64,000 bases of DNA from Chitinophaga sp. (lineage in GTDB: Bacteria; Bacteroidota; Bacteroidia; Chitinophagales; Chitinophagaceae). The DNA is taken from the NCBI RefSeq assembly GCF_019236475.1, contig NZ_JAFAIX010000010.1:170626-234625 (forward strand). Reading direction: 5' to 3'. Each line of letters opens with the position of its first letter. Positions within the stretch are counted from its first letter, which is position 1. Positions 25,510-33,950 of this stretch are shown here, in pieces. The translations under genes and the position numbers were made by a program. A model generated the notes under the pieces. That model ran no database searches. It saw only the letters and a list, made by a program, of their open reading frames with translations, and was not told the DNA's origin.

Positions 25510-26691
25510 ATGCAAGAAAATCAATACCAACCGGAAACCAATGCAGTAAGGATTCAGACGGCCAGAACTGACCAGATGGAGCATTCTACCCCTATGTTCC
25601 TTACCTCCAGCTTTTGCTTTGATGATGCAGAAGAAATGAGAGCCACTTTCGCCGATGAAACCGATTTCAATATCTACAGCCGTTTCAGCAATCCTAACGT
25701 AGATGAATTCGTGCAAAAAATGGTAGTGCTGGAAGGAGCGGAGGCTGGATATGCCACCGCATCCGGCATGAGTGCCGTATTTGCTAGCTTCATGGCCCTG
25801 CTGCGTGCAGGGGATCACCTGTTATCTGCCCGTTCCATTTTTGGTTCTACACATACAGTGGTCACCAAGTTTCTGCCCAAATGGGGCATTGAATACAGCT
25901 ACTTCGACATGAACGATCCTAGCAGTATCGAGGCGATGATTAAGCCTAATACTAAAATGATCTTCGTGGAAACCCCTTCCAACCCTGGTCTGGAGATAAT
26001 AGATCTGGAATTGTTAGGGAAGATAGCGGCCAAACATAATATCATTCTCAATGTAGATAATTGCTTCGCGACACCTGTCCTCCAACGTCCGATTGCACTC
26101 GGCGCTCACCTGGTAACCCATTCGGCTACCAAGTGGATCGATGGTCAAGGACGTGTGCTCGGAGGGGTAGTAGTAGGAAAAAAAGAACTTATCAAGGAGA
26201 TACATACTTTCTGTCGCAGTACAGGCCCAGCGATGTCGCCTTTCAATGCATGGGTGCTCAGCAAAAGCCTGGAAACACTGTATGTAAGGATGGAGCGCCA
26301 TTCCCAGAGCGCACTGGCAATTGCCCAGGCGCTGGAAAGCAATCCTCATCTCAGTTCCGTGAAATATCCATACCTGCCTAGCCATCCACAGTATGCCATT
26401 GCGCAGAAACAGATGTCTGGCGGTGGCGGTATTGTATGCTTTGAACTGAAAGGCGGTATTGCCAGCGGCGTGAAGTTCCTGAACGCGCTAAAACTGCTGT
26501 CGCTCACAGCCAACCTCGGCGACTCCCGTAGTATAGCCTCTCATCCGGCCAGCACTACCCACGCCAAACTCACCGACCAGGAACGAGCTACAGTGGGTAT
26601 AACGCCAGGGCTTATACGAATTTCCGTAGGACTTGAAAACGTAAAAGATATCCTCGCTGATATTCTCCAGGCACTGGAAAGCAGCAAATAA
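25510..26691 (+). CDS. metZ: O-succinylhomoserine / O-acetylhomoserine sulfhydrylase (PLP enzyme)
   Basis: This 393-residue Cys/Met-metabolism PLP enzyme has YSRFSNPNVDEFVQKMVVLEGAE, the PLP-phosphate site ATASGMSAVFA, FVETPSNPGLEIIDL, the PLP-pairing DNCFATP and the Schiff-base lysine in HSATKWIDGQG (near residue 211). The C-terminal NLGDSRSIASHPASTTHA is diagnostic for the family. The closest subgroup by eye is MetZ, direct sulfhydrylation to homocysteine. The neighbouring metX makes O-acetylhomoserine, so the working substrate may be the acetyl ester. It is co-transcribed with osmC. Confidence 0.92.
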   Translation: MQENQYQPETNAVRIQTARTDQMEHSTPMFLTSSFCFDDAEEMRATFADETDFNIYSRFSNPNVDEFVQKMVVLEGAEAGYATASGMSAVFASFMALLRAGDHLLSARSIFGSTHTVVTKFLPKWGIEYSYFDMNDPSSIEAMIKPNTKMIFVETPSNPGLEIIDLELLGKIAAKHNIILNVDNCFATPVLQRPIALGAHLVTHSATKWIDGQGRVLGGVVVGKKELIKEIHTFCRSTGPAMSPFNAWVLSKSLETLYVRMERHSQSALAIAQALESNPHLSSVKYPYLPSHPQYAIAQKQMSGGGGIVCFELKGGIASGVKFLNALKLLSLTANLGDSRSIASHPASTTHAKLTDQERATVGITPGLIRISVGLENVKDILADILQALESSK

Positions 26692-26801
26692 TTCCCCGCA
26701 AAGGCGCAAAGTATTACCTGCTTTGCGCCTTTGTTCTTTTATGAACTTTACAAGGGAAAGTACACGTGGTTTTGAGATAAAAAATTCCCTATATTCGGAT
26801 C

Positions 26802-27164
26802 ATGAAATCCTTCGCCCATTTTTTGCTCATCCTCATCCTGGCCTATGTGGCAGGAATGACGCTTCCTTGGTGGAGCGCGCCGCTCGCGGCATTCCTGATT
26901 ACCCTGTTATATCCGTTGAGGCCCGGAAAGTCTTTTTTCTCTTCTTTTAGCGCCGTCTTTATCTTGTGGTTGGTACTGGCATTCTACCAGGACATCCGTA
27001 ATGATCACTTGTTGGCCAACCGTATGAGTATTACTATTCTCCAGGTAAAAAGTGCACCGTTGATGGGTGTGGTGAGCGCTTTGCTGGGTGGCCTTGCTGC
27101 TGGCTTTGCCGGACTAACGGCAGCGTATATACGCAGTACTAAAAGCACGCCAAGTGCTGCTTAA
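26802..27164 (+). CDS. Small integral membrane protein, unknown function
   Basis: This 120-residue protein is almost all hydrophobic, with about four transmembrane segments (residues 4-20, 25-40, 47-63 and 85-110) and a short polar tail ending STKSTPSAA. I recognise no family. The start is the ATG at 26802 just before the first membrane segment. It precedes the DUF5686 gene by 36 bp and may be co-transcribed with it. Confidence 0.75.
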   Translation: MKSFAHFLLILILAYVAGMTLPWWSAPLAAFLITLLYPLRPGKSFFSSFSAVFILWLVLAFYQDIRNDHLLANRMSITILQVKSAPLMGVVSALLGGLAAGFAGLTAAYIRSTKSTPSAA

Positions 27165-27200
27165 TAATGGGGAATGTTCTACTGATCTAATCTTGGAATA

Positions 27201-29714
27201 ATGAGATGCCTGCTATTACTGCTAACCATGGTGGTTAGCTTTTCTGCGTCAGGGAATACGCTGAAAGGAATTGTAACGGATGATCATCATCAGCCGTTGC
27301 CCTATGCTACGGTACTGGTGAAAGGAACTACGAACGGTACCACCACCAATGCCACTGGTCATTACCAGTTGGAACTGCCAACTGGAGATTATGTCATTAT
27401 CTGCCAGTATATCGGGTTTAAAAAAACAGAACATAAAGTATCGATAAAAGAAACCGTGCAGGAGCTGGATTTCCAGTTGCAGCCGGTGAGTATGCAGGTA
27501 AAAGAGGTAGTGGTGAAGGCAGGAGGGGAAGACCCAGCCTATGCTATCATCCGCGAGGCCATCAAGAAAAGACGCTTCTACCAGCAACAGGTAAAAGAAC
27601 TCACTTGTATCGCTTACAGTAAGGGTACGCTGCAATCTAGACAAGCACCAGATAAGTTATTCGGGAAGAAAATTGATAAGGCGGATATGGGCGTGGATAG
27701 CGCAGGAAAAGGCGTGATTTTCTTGACGGAAACAGTCAGCAAGGTGTCCTACCGCATGCCGGACAAGATGAAGCTGGAAGTAATCAGCTCTCGTAAAAGT
27801 GGGGGCGGAATTGGTTTGAGTTTTCCTGCATTCATTAGTTTCTATGACAACAACGTAGAGGCGGTAATCACGCAAATGGGCCCCAGAGGCTATATTTCAC
27901 CCATTGCAGAAAATGCGCTCAACTTCTATAAATACCGATTGGAAGGCTCTTTCATAGAAGATGGAAAGAATGTTTATAAGATAACGGTGATTCCTAAACG
28001 AAAATTTGAACCCCTGTTTTCTGGTTCTATTTTCATTACGGATGGCGACTGGCGCATTCACAGTACTAACTTGTTGCTTACGCCAGAATACCAACTGGAA
28101 TTGATGGACACATTATTGATCCGGCAAACGCATGTACCCGTAAACCAAGACGTATGGCGTATTAAAGACCAGGTAGTACATATTGCATTTCAGAAATTCG
28201 GATTTAAAGCGGATGGTAATTTTGTAAGCGTTTATTCTGATTACAACTTGCATCCTAATCTTCCTGATAGATACTTTGAGAAAGTGGTAATGAAACTGGA
28301 TTCCTCTTTTGATAAAAAGCCTGTTTCTTACTGGGATAGTATCCGGCCAGTGCCATTGGAAACCTATGAGGCGCAGGATTTTCATACAAAGGACAGTGCG
28401 GCCAAAGCCAACAGGGATAGTGCTGCGAGTCGCTATAGAATCGATTCTATACAACGTAAGCAGGGGCACGTAAAAGTGATGGATGTGTTGTGGAACAATG
28501 TAAAGCATAACTATTACTTCCATCGGGATAGTGCCATCGTGTACAACGCGTTTTATATGAAGTCGCTCCTAAAGGCGCTGAAATATAATACAGTAGAGGG
28601 ATTGGTATTGGCGCTGGAACCTTCCATTGTTTTCAATACGGGTAAAAGTGAAGCCCTGATGGTATCGCCATACTTTAGGTATGGGCTGAGTAATACGCAT
28701 CTCAACGCTGGGCTGGGATTGAGTTACACCAATGAAAGCCGACTCTTTCACAAAACGGGACGCAATGCTTTCCAATTGTCTGGAGGGAAACGTGTCTCCC
28801 AATTTAATCATGAAAACCCGATTGACAATATCGCCAACGAATTCTATACGCTTATCCTGCGGGAGAATTACATGAAGTTGTATGAAAACTGGTTTGCCAA
28901 AGGAGTTTACACGCGTACGTTCGAAAATAACTATAGGCTTACCCTCAGTGGTACGTACGAGAATCGTATCCCACTAGAAAATACGACCGATTTCAGCATC
29001 TTCGGCAGTAAGAACAAACAGTTCCTGCCGAACCATCCATATGAATTAGCCAATGTGCCGTTTGAGAGACACAGTGCCGTCGTGATGGAAGCTTCCTTTC
29101 ATTTTCAGCCAGGGCAGCGGTTTATAGAGCTGCCGGATAGGAGAGTGCCGTTTGGTTCAAAGGCGCCTATTTTTGAAATCAGCTACGCCAAAGGTATTCC
29201 GGGTATTGCTGGGAGTGTGGTGAACTTCGACAAATGGAAGGTGGGGATACAAGATGCGGTCAACTTAAAACTCTTTGGTGAATTCCGATATCATGTTAAT
29301 CTCGGCGGATTCCTCAATAGTAAGGACGTAGAGATCCCGGACTATCAGCATTTCAATGGTAACCAAACCTTCTATACGCTGAAGTACCTGAACAGTTTCC
29401 AATTGGCGCCTTATTACTTGTACAGTACTACGGCCTCTTTCTATACCACCGCCAACGTAGAACATCATTTCAATGGTTTGTTGACCAATAAAATACCATT
29501 GTTCAATCGGCTGAAGTGGAACCTGGTAGCGGGCGCGAATGCCTTTTATGTCAATGGGGACAATAACTATTTAGAGGTATTTGCAGGCTTAGAAAATATC
29601 TTCAAAATTGCCCGTGTAGATGTGATTGCGGGTTATCAGAGCAAGGATAATACGCGTGTAGGCGTGCGTGTTGGATTTGGTGGGGTGCTGGGTAACTTGC
29701 TCAAACCCAATTAA
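27201..29714 (+). CDS. DUF5686 protein with carboxypeptidase-regulatory-like domain
   Basis: This 837-residue exported protein has a signal peptide (1-18), a carboxypeptidase-regulatory-like beta-sandwich (20-105: LKGIVTDDHHQPLPYATVLVKGTTNGTTTNATGHY) and then the long DUF5686 region. That region carries EVVVKAGGEDPAYAIIREAIKKRR at its start and closes in beta strands (VDVIAGYQSKDNTRVGVRVGFGG). DUF5686 proteins are common outer-membrane-associated proteins of Bacteroidota with no settled function. A terminator lies 18 bp downstream. Confidence 0.9.
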   Translation: MRCLLLLLTMVVSFSASGNTLKGIVTDDHHQPLPYATVLVKGTTNGTTTNATGHYQLELPTGDYVIICQYIGFKKTEHKVSIKETVQELDFQLQPVSMQVKEVVVKAGGEDPAYAIIREAIKKRRFYQQQVKELTCIAYSKGTLQSRQAPDKLFGKKIDKADMGVDSAGKGVIFLTETVSKVSYRMPDKMKLEVISSRKSGGGIGLSFPAFISFYDNNVEAVITQMGPRGYISPIAENALNFYKYRLEGSFIEDGKNVYKITVIPKRKFEPLFSGSIFITDGDWRIHSTNLLLTPEYQLELMDTLLIRQTHVPVNQDVWRIKDQVVHIAFQKFGFKADGNFVSVYSDYNLHPNLPDRYFEKVVMKLDSSFDKKPVSYWDSIRPVPLETYEAQDFHTKDSAAKANRDSAASRYRIDSIQRKQGHVKVMDVLWNNVKHNYYFHRDSAIVYNAFYMKSLLKALKYNTVEGLVLALEPSIVFNTGKSEALMVSPYFRYGLSNTHLNAGLGLSYTNESRLFHKTGRNAFQLSGGKRVSQFNHENPIDNIANEFYTLILRENYMKLYENWFAKGVYTRTFENNYRLTLSGTYENRIPLENTTDFSIFGSKNKQFLPNHPYELANVPFERHSAVVMEASFHFQPGQRFIELPDRRVPFGSKAPIFEISYAKGIPGIAGSVVNFDKWKVGIQDAVNLKLFGEFRYHVNLGGFLNSKDVEIPDYQHFNGNQTFYTLKYLNSFQLAPYYLYSTTASFYTTANVEHHFNGLLTNKIPLFNRLKWNLVAGANAFYVNGDNNYLEVFAGLENIFKIARVDVIAGYQSKDNTRVGVRVGFGGVLGNLLKPN

Positions 29715-29731
29715 CAGGAAATAAAGAAAAT

Positions 29732-29784
29732 AAAAAGTCGGGAAGATACGTGCCACTGGCGCGGATTTTTCCCGACTTTTTTTG
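29732..29784. terminator. Bidirectional terminator after the DUF5686 gene
   Basis: AAAAAGTCGGGAA (29732-29744) pairs with TTCCCGACTTTTT (29769-29781), with a 24-base loop and flanking A and T runs. It can also end the small convergent minus-strand gene at 29808-29921. Confidence 0.88.
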
Positions 29785-29807
29785 TGAAAGGTGCCGTTGG
29801 AAAGGGG

Positions 29808-29921
29808 CTACTTGCCTTTTCTGACTTTACGGCTGGCACCACTGTCGAAGTAATACGCTAATAATCGATAAACCCATATTCCGACAATAGCGTACAAGAA
29901 ATAAGTAACATAATGACTCAT
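29808..29921 (-). CDS. Small single-pass membrane protein (37 aa)
   Basis: This 37-residue ORF reads MSHYVTYFLYAIVGIWVYRL, then a LAYYFDSG stretch and the basic tail ASRKVRKGK. One clear transmembrane segment (about 3-24) with a positively charged C-terminus is the layout of genuine small membrane proteins. It sits between a shared terminator and an AT-rich region that could hold its promoter. There is no family assignment; the case rests on composition and position. Confidence 0.5.
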   Translation of the reverse strand: MSHYVTYFLYAIVGIWVYRLLAYYFDSGASRKVRKGK

Positions 29922-30187
29922 GACATAACATTTTTGGGTTAAACAATAATCTTCTCGAACCTATATTCAAATCAAATGCCAATCGGGGTATCTTAACTTT
30001 AAGCTAAAATTATATACAATAATAATCAAATAGTTAGAATTCAATAAATAACTTTTTCACACTTTATGAACATTTTTCCAGTAGATATTAAGGCAAATTT
30101 GTATCTGATAATCCAGTTTATTCACTATCTACTCCTCACACATAAATGTTATCTGTAATGGGTGACTCGAAAAAAATAGGGAAATGG
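29922..30187. other. AT-rich intergenic region
   Basis: About 265 bp of AT-rich sequence lie between the small membrane protein and the terminator of the receiver-domain gene. I see only a doubtful 30-codon ORF at 30066-30158 and no RNA gene. It probably carries the promoter of the minus-strand small gene. Confidence 0.4.
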
Positions 30188-30189
30188 GG

Positions 30190-30228
30190 CCAAAAAAAAT
30201 CGACGGCTAGTAGAAACCAGCCGTCTTT
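30190..30228 (-). terminator. Terminator of the receiver-domain gene
   Basis: GACGGCT (30202-30208) pairs with AGCCGTC (30219-30225); on minus this is followed by eight T residues (30192-30199). It lies about 40 bp after the stop of the receiver gene. Confidence 0.85.
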
Positions 30229-30265
30229 CAGTATTTACGTTTTTATACTTTATGAAAAATTGTTT

Positions 30266-30691
30266 TTATACGCGATGTGCGACCTGGGTCGAAGTATGCG
30301 CAATTATATTTACCAGTAAGGAAGAAATATCATTTGAATTTTTGACAAGATATGCTGCTGCACCGGCTTTCCGGCATCTATTGGCTACTTCGGCAAAGCC
30401 TATGGTAGCGCAAACAATCACAATAGCCTCACATGTATTTCGGATGGTGGTGACCAGGGAGTCTACCGTCGCATGATTCCAGAAACTGTCTAAGATAATG
30501 AGATCGTAAGAGTGGTGTTGTAATTGTTGTAGTGCTAGATCAGCATCCTGTTGCAGGTTTACACCAAAATGTACACGTTCAAGCGCACTTTTAAGTGACT
30601 GACCAAATACAACATCGCTATCAATAACTAAAACATTTTTGCTGCTGATTTCCTGAAATCTGCCGGTGTAACGTGCGGGGTCCATACACAT
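30266..30691 (-). CDS. Stand-alone receiver-domain response regulator
   Basis: This is a ~141-residue CheY-like receiver. NVLVIDSDVVFGQSLKSALE carries the acidic pocket, DLIILDSFW the phospho-acceptor Asp, and AAAYLVKNSND the conserved Lys. The Thr/Ser switch position appears to be Cys in IVIVCATIGF, and there is no output domain. It may act as a phosphorelay shuttle or bind a partner. Candidate starts are 30718, 30691 and 30685; an ATG inside the leader is uncertain. No kinase is adjacent. It lies directly behind a terminator-bearing structured leader, which suggests control by attenuation. Confidence 0.78.
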   Translation of the reverse strand: MCMDPARYTGRFQEISSKNVLVIDSDVVFGQSLKSALERVHFGVNLQQDADLALQQLQHHSYDLIILDSFWNHATVDSLVTTIRNTCEAIVIVCATIGFAEVANRCRKAGAAAYLVKNSNDISSLLVNIIAHTSTQVAHRV

Positions 30692-30716
30692 GATTTTGGT
30701 TTCAGAACGCCCCGGC

Positions 30717-30905
30717 AAAAAAATAAGCGCGGGACTCTTACATTCACCGATCGTTCAGGAGCCCGTAGGATGGCAGAAGGACGTGGCAAAGAAGAGCCCG
30801 CGCTAGTAGCACGAGCTTTACCTTCTCCTCGTTTCCTTCTTTGAAATTTCCTACGTTTCCTGAAGACGAGTTTAAAAGAATCAGCTTCAATCTTTTAACT
30901 TGGAG
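30717..30905 (-). ncRNA. Structured leader or small RNA with terminator
   Basis: On minus, a TTAAAAGA/TCTTTTAA hairpin (30872-30898), a purine-rich middle with a CTCGT/ACGAG pairing, and a long GC-rich stem (30792-30804 with 30726-30739, one bulge) are followed by TTATTTTTTT. The end is a typical intrinsic terminator placed just before the receiver-domain gene. It could be a ~185-nt small RNA or an attenuator. I do not recognise the family. A frame without a clear start would encode a basic peptide (RKRRKFQRRKRGEGKAR), so a short protein cannot be excluded. Confidence 0.5.
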
Positions 30906-31091
30906 CTGCAATATAGCAATTTACTGCATAATTACAGGACTCCAGATGAAATTGATCCCCTTAACCGTAAATTAACGATAAATATTGACATGTTATCATA
31001 TCTGGATAAAAAAATCTATATCCATCGGTAATAAAATACATCATATATGTGTTCATGACATATATCAGCTTTTTCTTCCGCAGAATTGACC
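30906..31091. other. AT-rich intergenic sequence before trhO
   Basis: The sequence is AT-rich and non-coding in all frames checked by eye. It should contain the minus-strand promoter for the structured leader. No tRNA or repeat was seen. Confidence 0.35.
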
Positions 31092-31170
31092 TAATTTTGC
31101 GACTGCTACAGCAGAGTAGGCTGAATTAGACAAAGGAATAGATGAAGGGGGTGTTTCCCCATTTTTTATT
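31092..31170 (+). promoter_or_regulatory. Promoter plus early terminator ahead of trhO
   Basis: A perfect TAnnTTTG box (TAATTTTG, 31092-31099) is followed by a CTGC-TACA-GCAG mini-hairpin near 31103-31114 and by GGGG-TGTTT-CCCC-ATTTTTTATT (about 31148-31170), which looks like an intrinsic terminator. The unit would give a ~65-nt RNA. It may be a small RNA or an attenuator controlling trhO, 68 bp downstream. Confidence 0.5.
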
Positions 31171-31237
31171 GATTGCAGGTCAGTACTTTATGCTGAAATT
31201 TTGTTCACTAGGCACGTGTCCTTAAAATTTCAATGTA

Positions 31238-32257
31238 ATGCCATTACACAACAGAGTTTCCGCAGCGGAACTGAAAATCAAGCTGCAAGAAGAAACATTC
31301 AAACGCATCACCGTTTCTTTCTATCAATATGCGAAAATAGAAGACCCACAAGCTTTTCGCGATGCGCTCTACACGGATCTATTTAAACTGGGAGTTTTCG
31401 GAAGAATCTATGTCGCCCACGAAGGGATCAACGCACAGATCAGCGTGCCGGAACACAACTTTGAGGCCTTTCGCGATGCCCTCTACAATGTGAGCTTCCT
31501 CAACGGCATCCGCCTCAACATCGCAGTAGATGACGATGGCAAATCCTTCTATGTGCTGAAAATTAAAGTACGCGAGAAGATCGTTGCGGACGGAATTGAG
31601 GATCCGAGCTTCGATATGGATAACAGAGGTAAATACCTCAATGCATCGGCTTTCAACGAAATGGTAGATACTTCTGAAACCATTATCGTAGACATGCGAA
31701 ACCACTACGAATACGAGGTAGGCCACTTCGAAGGAGCTATCGAAGTACCATCTGATACTTTCCGCGAACAATTGCCAATGGCAGTGGATATGCTGAAAGA
31801 TCAGAAAGATAAAAACATCATCATGTACTGCACCGGTGGTATCCGCTGCGAAAAAGCATCTGCATACATGTTGCACAATGGCTTCAAAAATGTGTATCAC
31901 CTGGAAGGTGGTATCATTGAATACACGAACAAAGCCAAAACACAAGGCCTTCCCGTTAAATTCAAAGGTAAAAACTTTGTATTCGATGACCGCCTTGGAG
32001 AACGTATTACAGAGGATATTATCTCTGAATGCCACCAGTGTGGTAAACCCTGCGATACACATACGAACTGCCTGAATGATGGCTGCCATCTGCTCTTTAT
32101 TCAGTGTGAAGAATGCGCCGCTAAATACGATGGCTGCTGCAGTGAAGATTGTAAAACAGTACATGCTTTACCAGCAGAAGAACAGGCTGAACTCCGCAAG
32201 GGTGTTGAGAAAGGACTGATGTTCAACAAATCAAGACGAAGAAGAAATAAAGTATAA
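31238..32257 (+). CDS. trhO: tRNA uridine(34) hydroxylase, rhodanese family
   Basis: This 339-residue protein of the YceA/TrhO family has an N-terminal ferredoxin-like domain ([44 protein letters not shown]). A rhodanese domain follows, with [18 protein letters not shown] and the active-site loop [13 protein letters not shown]. The C-terminal cysteine-rich segment ([41 protein letters not shown]) is also usual for the family. It hydroxylates uridine 34 of some tRNAs using oxygen and prephenate-independent chemistry. Length and motif order are complete. Confidence 0.95.
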   Translation: MPLHNRVSAAELKIKLQEETFKRITVSFYQYAKIEDPQAFRDALYTDLFKLGVFGRIYVAHEGINAQISVPEHNFEAFRDALYNVSFLNGIRLNIAVDDDGKSFYVLKIKVREKIVADGIEDPSFDMDNRGKYLNASAFNEMVDTSETIIVDMRNHYEYEVGHFEGAIEVPSDTFREQLPMAVDMLKDQKDKNIIMYCTGGIRCEKASAYMLHNGFKNVYHLEGGIIEYTNKAKTQGLPVKFKGKNFVFDDRLGERITEDIISECHQCGKPCDTHTNCLNDGCHLLFIQCEECAAKYDGCCSEDCKTVHALPAEEQAELRKGVEKGLMFNKSRRRRNKV

Positions 32258-32295
32258 ATAAATCCACTCGGAAGAGGGGGTAACAAATGTCTCAG

Positions 32296-32329
32296 AATGG
32301 GCGTCTCAAATATCATTGAGACGCCCATT
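32296..32329. terminator. Hairpin after trhO
   Basis: AATGGGCGTCTCAA (32296-32309) and TTGAGACGCCCATT (32316-32329) form a perfect 14-bp stem with a 6-base loop, between convergent trhO and the unknown minus-strand gene. The T-rich stretch after it is weak on both strands. Confidence 0.75.
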
Positions 32330-32343
32330 GTGTGTAAATTATT

Positions 32344-32733
32344 TCACAGAAATACGATCCCATAGTACAACTGTATCTGTTCCTTATAAAGAGGCCCAGT
32401 ATCTCGCAACAATGCGCGTTCCCACCAGAATTCACCGGCCCTGGCATCCACTGTTAATGCGCTGAAGGTATTATCTGTTTTATGCACCGTATCTACAAAA
32501 TCCATGAATGATGGATAGACCCGCAGTTCCCTGTCCTCTAATATTTTCTCCATCATACTCCTGAACACGATTCCCTCATCAAAATCGAAGACAGAACCAG
32601 CATAAACGCCCTGGCATTCTTGCACAAAATTATTCCAATGTAATGCAATCGCATCTGGTGTAACCAGGTCCGCATGTTCCCAATGAATTTGCTGTAACCC
32701 TTTTTTAAACTGATGTAGATATATGTCGTTCAT
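32344..32733 (-). CDS. Conserved-looking protein of unknown function
   Basis: This 129-residue soluble protein has no signal peptide or membrane segment. It is rich in aromatic and acidic residues, with stretches such as SVFDFDEGIVFRSMMEKILEDRELRVYPSFMDFVDTVHK and ARAGEFWWERALLRDTGPLYKEQ. I do not recognise the family. It is flanked by the trhO hairpin and the slipin gene and looks monocistronic. Codon use is like its neighbours, so it is probably a real gene. Confidence 0.7.
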   Translation of the reverse strand: MNDIYLHQFKKGLQQIHWEHADLVTPDAIALHWNNFVQECQGVYAGSVFDFDEGIVFRSMMEKILEDRELRVYPSFMDFVDTVHKTDNTFSALTVDARAGEFWWERALLRDTGPLYKEQIQLYYGIVFL

Positions 32734-32860
32734 ACGCTCGGTTTAGTATTTTTCGCTACAGTAAAAGTACCTCAAAAATCGGAGAGCTACCTCAGCAAGC
32801 GTTAAACTATCCGTTTACTCGATTGTTTTATCTAATGGGCTTACCCATAAACAGCCTGGA

Positions 32861-32874
32861 AGGAGGTAAAAAAA
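32861..32874 (+). promoter_or_regulatory. Strong Shine-Dalgarno sequence of the slipin gene
   Basis: AGGAGGT at 32861-32867 is a full anti-SD match with a 7-base spacer. It fixes the slipin start. No other gene in the window was found to have such a site. Confidence 0.7.
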
Positions 32875-33726
32875 ATGAGGAGCAAAAATATTTTTCCTAC
32901 CGTTATATTCTTTATCATCTTTGCCGCGGTCGTAGGAATTGCGTATTCTGGCACTGGCATGAAATCAGCTAGTAGTGCGGTTATTGTGGCGGTAGGGATA
33001 TTGATCGCATCACTGGTATCATCGGCCATCAAAATTGCAGATCCCTGGGATCGGGCAGTGGTACTACGATTAGGCAAGTTCTGGCGTCTCAGAGGGCCGG
33101 GACTTTTTTTTATCATACCCGTGATTGATACCATTGCATACTGGATTGATACCAGGGTGATCGCTACATCATTTAAAGCGGAAAAAACGCTGACCAAAGA
33201 TACCGTTCCGGTAGATGTAGATGCGGTACTGTTCTGGAAAGTGATGAACCCAGAGCGGGCAGCACTGGAAGTAGCAGATTATATAAACGCCATCAGTTGG
33301 GCATCACAGACCGCCCTGCGTGATGTAATCGGTAAAACATTACTGGCAGATATGCTGGAAGGCAGAGAGAAAATCAGTGCGGTGTTACAGAAAATTATCG
33401 ATGAACGTACTGAGCCCTGGGGTATCCAGGTAAGATCTGTAGAGATTAAAGACGTATTGATACCACCCTCCCTTGAAAACGCGATGTCCATGCAGGCGCA
33501 GGCAGAAAGGGAACGTCAGGCGAGAGTGATCCTCGGAGATTCAGAACGACAAGTAGCAGAGAAATTCAACGAGGCCGCCAAGACATATGCCAACAACCCT
33601 ACGGCGCTGCATCTGAGAGCAATGAACATGCTTTATGAAGGACTTAAACAAAACGCTACCGTTGTGATTGTACCTAGCTCTGCGATCGATACTATGCAGT
33701 TAGGAGGCCTTCTTAAAAAGGAATAA
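32875..33726 (+). CDS. Slipin (stomatin/SPFH family membrane protein)
   Basis: This 283-residue SPFH protein has two N-terminal hydrophobic segments (6-28 and 38-58), then the SPFH domain (RAVVLRLGKFWRLRGPGLFFIIPVIDTIAYWIDTRV, TKDTVPVDVDAVLFWKV, WGIQVRSVEIKDVLIPPSLENAMSMQAQAERERQARVI). A C-terminal helix with oligomerisation features follows. Slipins organise membrane microdomains and often pair with an NfeD protease; none is seen here. A perfect AGGAGGT lies 7 bp before the ATG, unusual for Bacteroidota, where Shine-Dalgarno sequences are rarely used. Confidence 0.93.
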   Translation: MRSKNIFPTVIFFIIFAAVVGIAYSGTGMKSASSAVIVAVGILIASLVSSAIKIADPWDRAVVLRLGKFWRLRGPGLFFIIPVIDTIAYWIDTRVIATSFKAEKTLTKDTVPVDVDAVLFWKVMNPERAALEVADYINAISWASQTALRDVIGKTLLADMLEGREKISAVLQKIIDERTEPWGIQVRSVEIKDVLIPPSLENAMSMQAQAERERQARVILGDSERQVAEKFNEAAKTYANNPTALHLRAMNMLYEGLKQNATVVIVPSSAIDTMQLGGLLKKE

Positions 33727-33745
33727 AATAATCTACAAAAAAAAT

Positions 33746-33777
33746 CCACCCCGCGTGGTTTCTTCTCGGCGGGGTGG
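33746..33777. terminator. Terminator between the slipin gene and the efflux operon
   Basis: CCACCCCGC (33746-33754) pairs with GCGGGGTGG (33769-33777). A run of eight A residues precedes it, so on minus it is a classical terminator for the RND operon, about 170 bp past the pump stop codon; it may also serve the slipin gene. Confidence 0.8.
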
Positions 33778-33950
33778 AGCGATTGAGTCTTTTACAGTGG
33801 GCTGGATATCATCCGGCCCTTTCTGTTGCTGGGCCCATTCTATCAACCTATATGCGAACTAAAAATTTTTATCTCGCAAAGCAGGAGAGGGTTGATACGC
33901 AGAGACACGATTTATTGACGGCGCATCTGCTTCTCTGTGCTTAGCGGGCA

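Noticed and set aside
30066..30158. 30-codon frame in AT-rich DNA
   Set aside because: Low complexity, no start context and no convincing composition.
31379..32164. Long frame antisense to trhO
   Set aside because: It lies wholly inside a well-supported gene and has no start context or motif.
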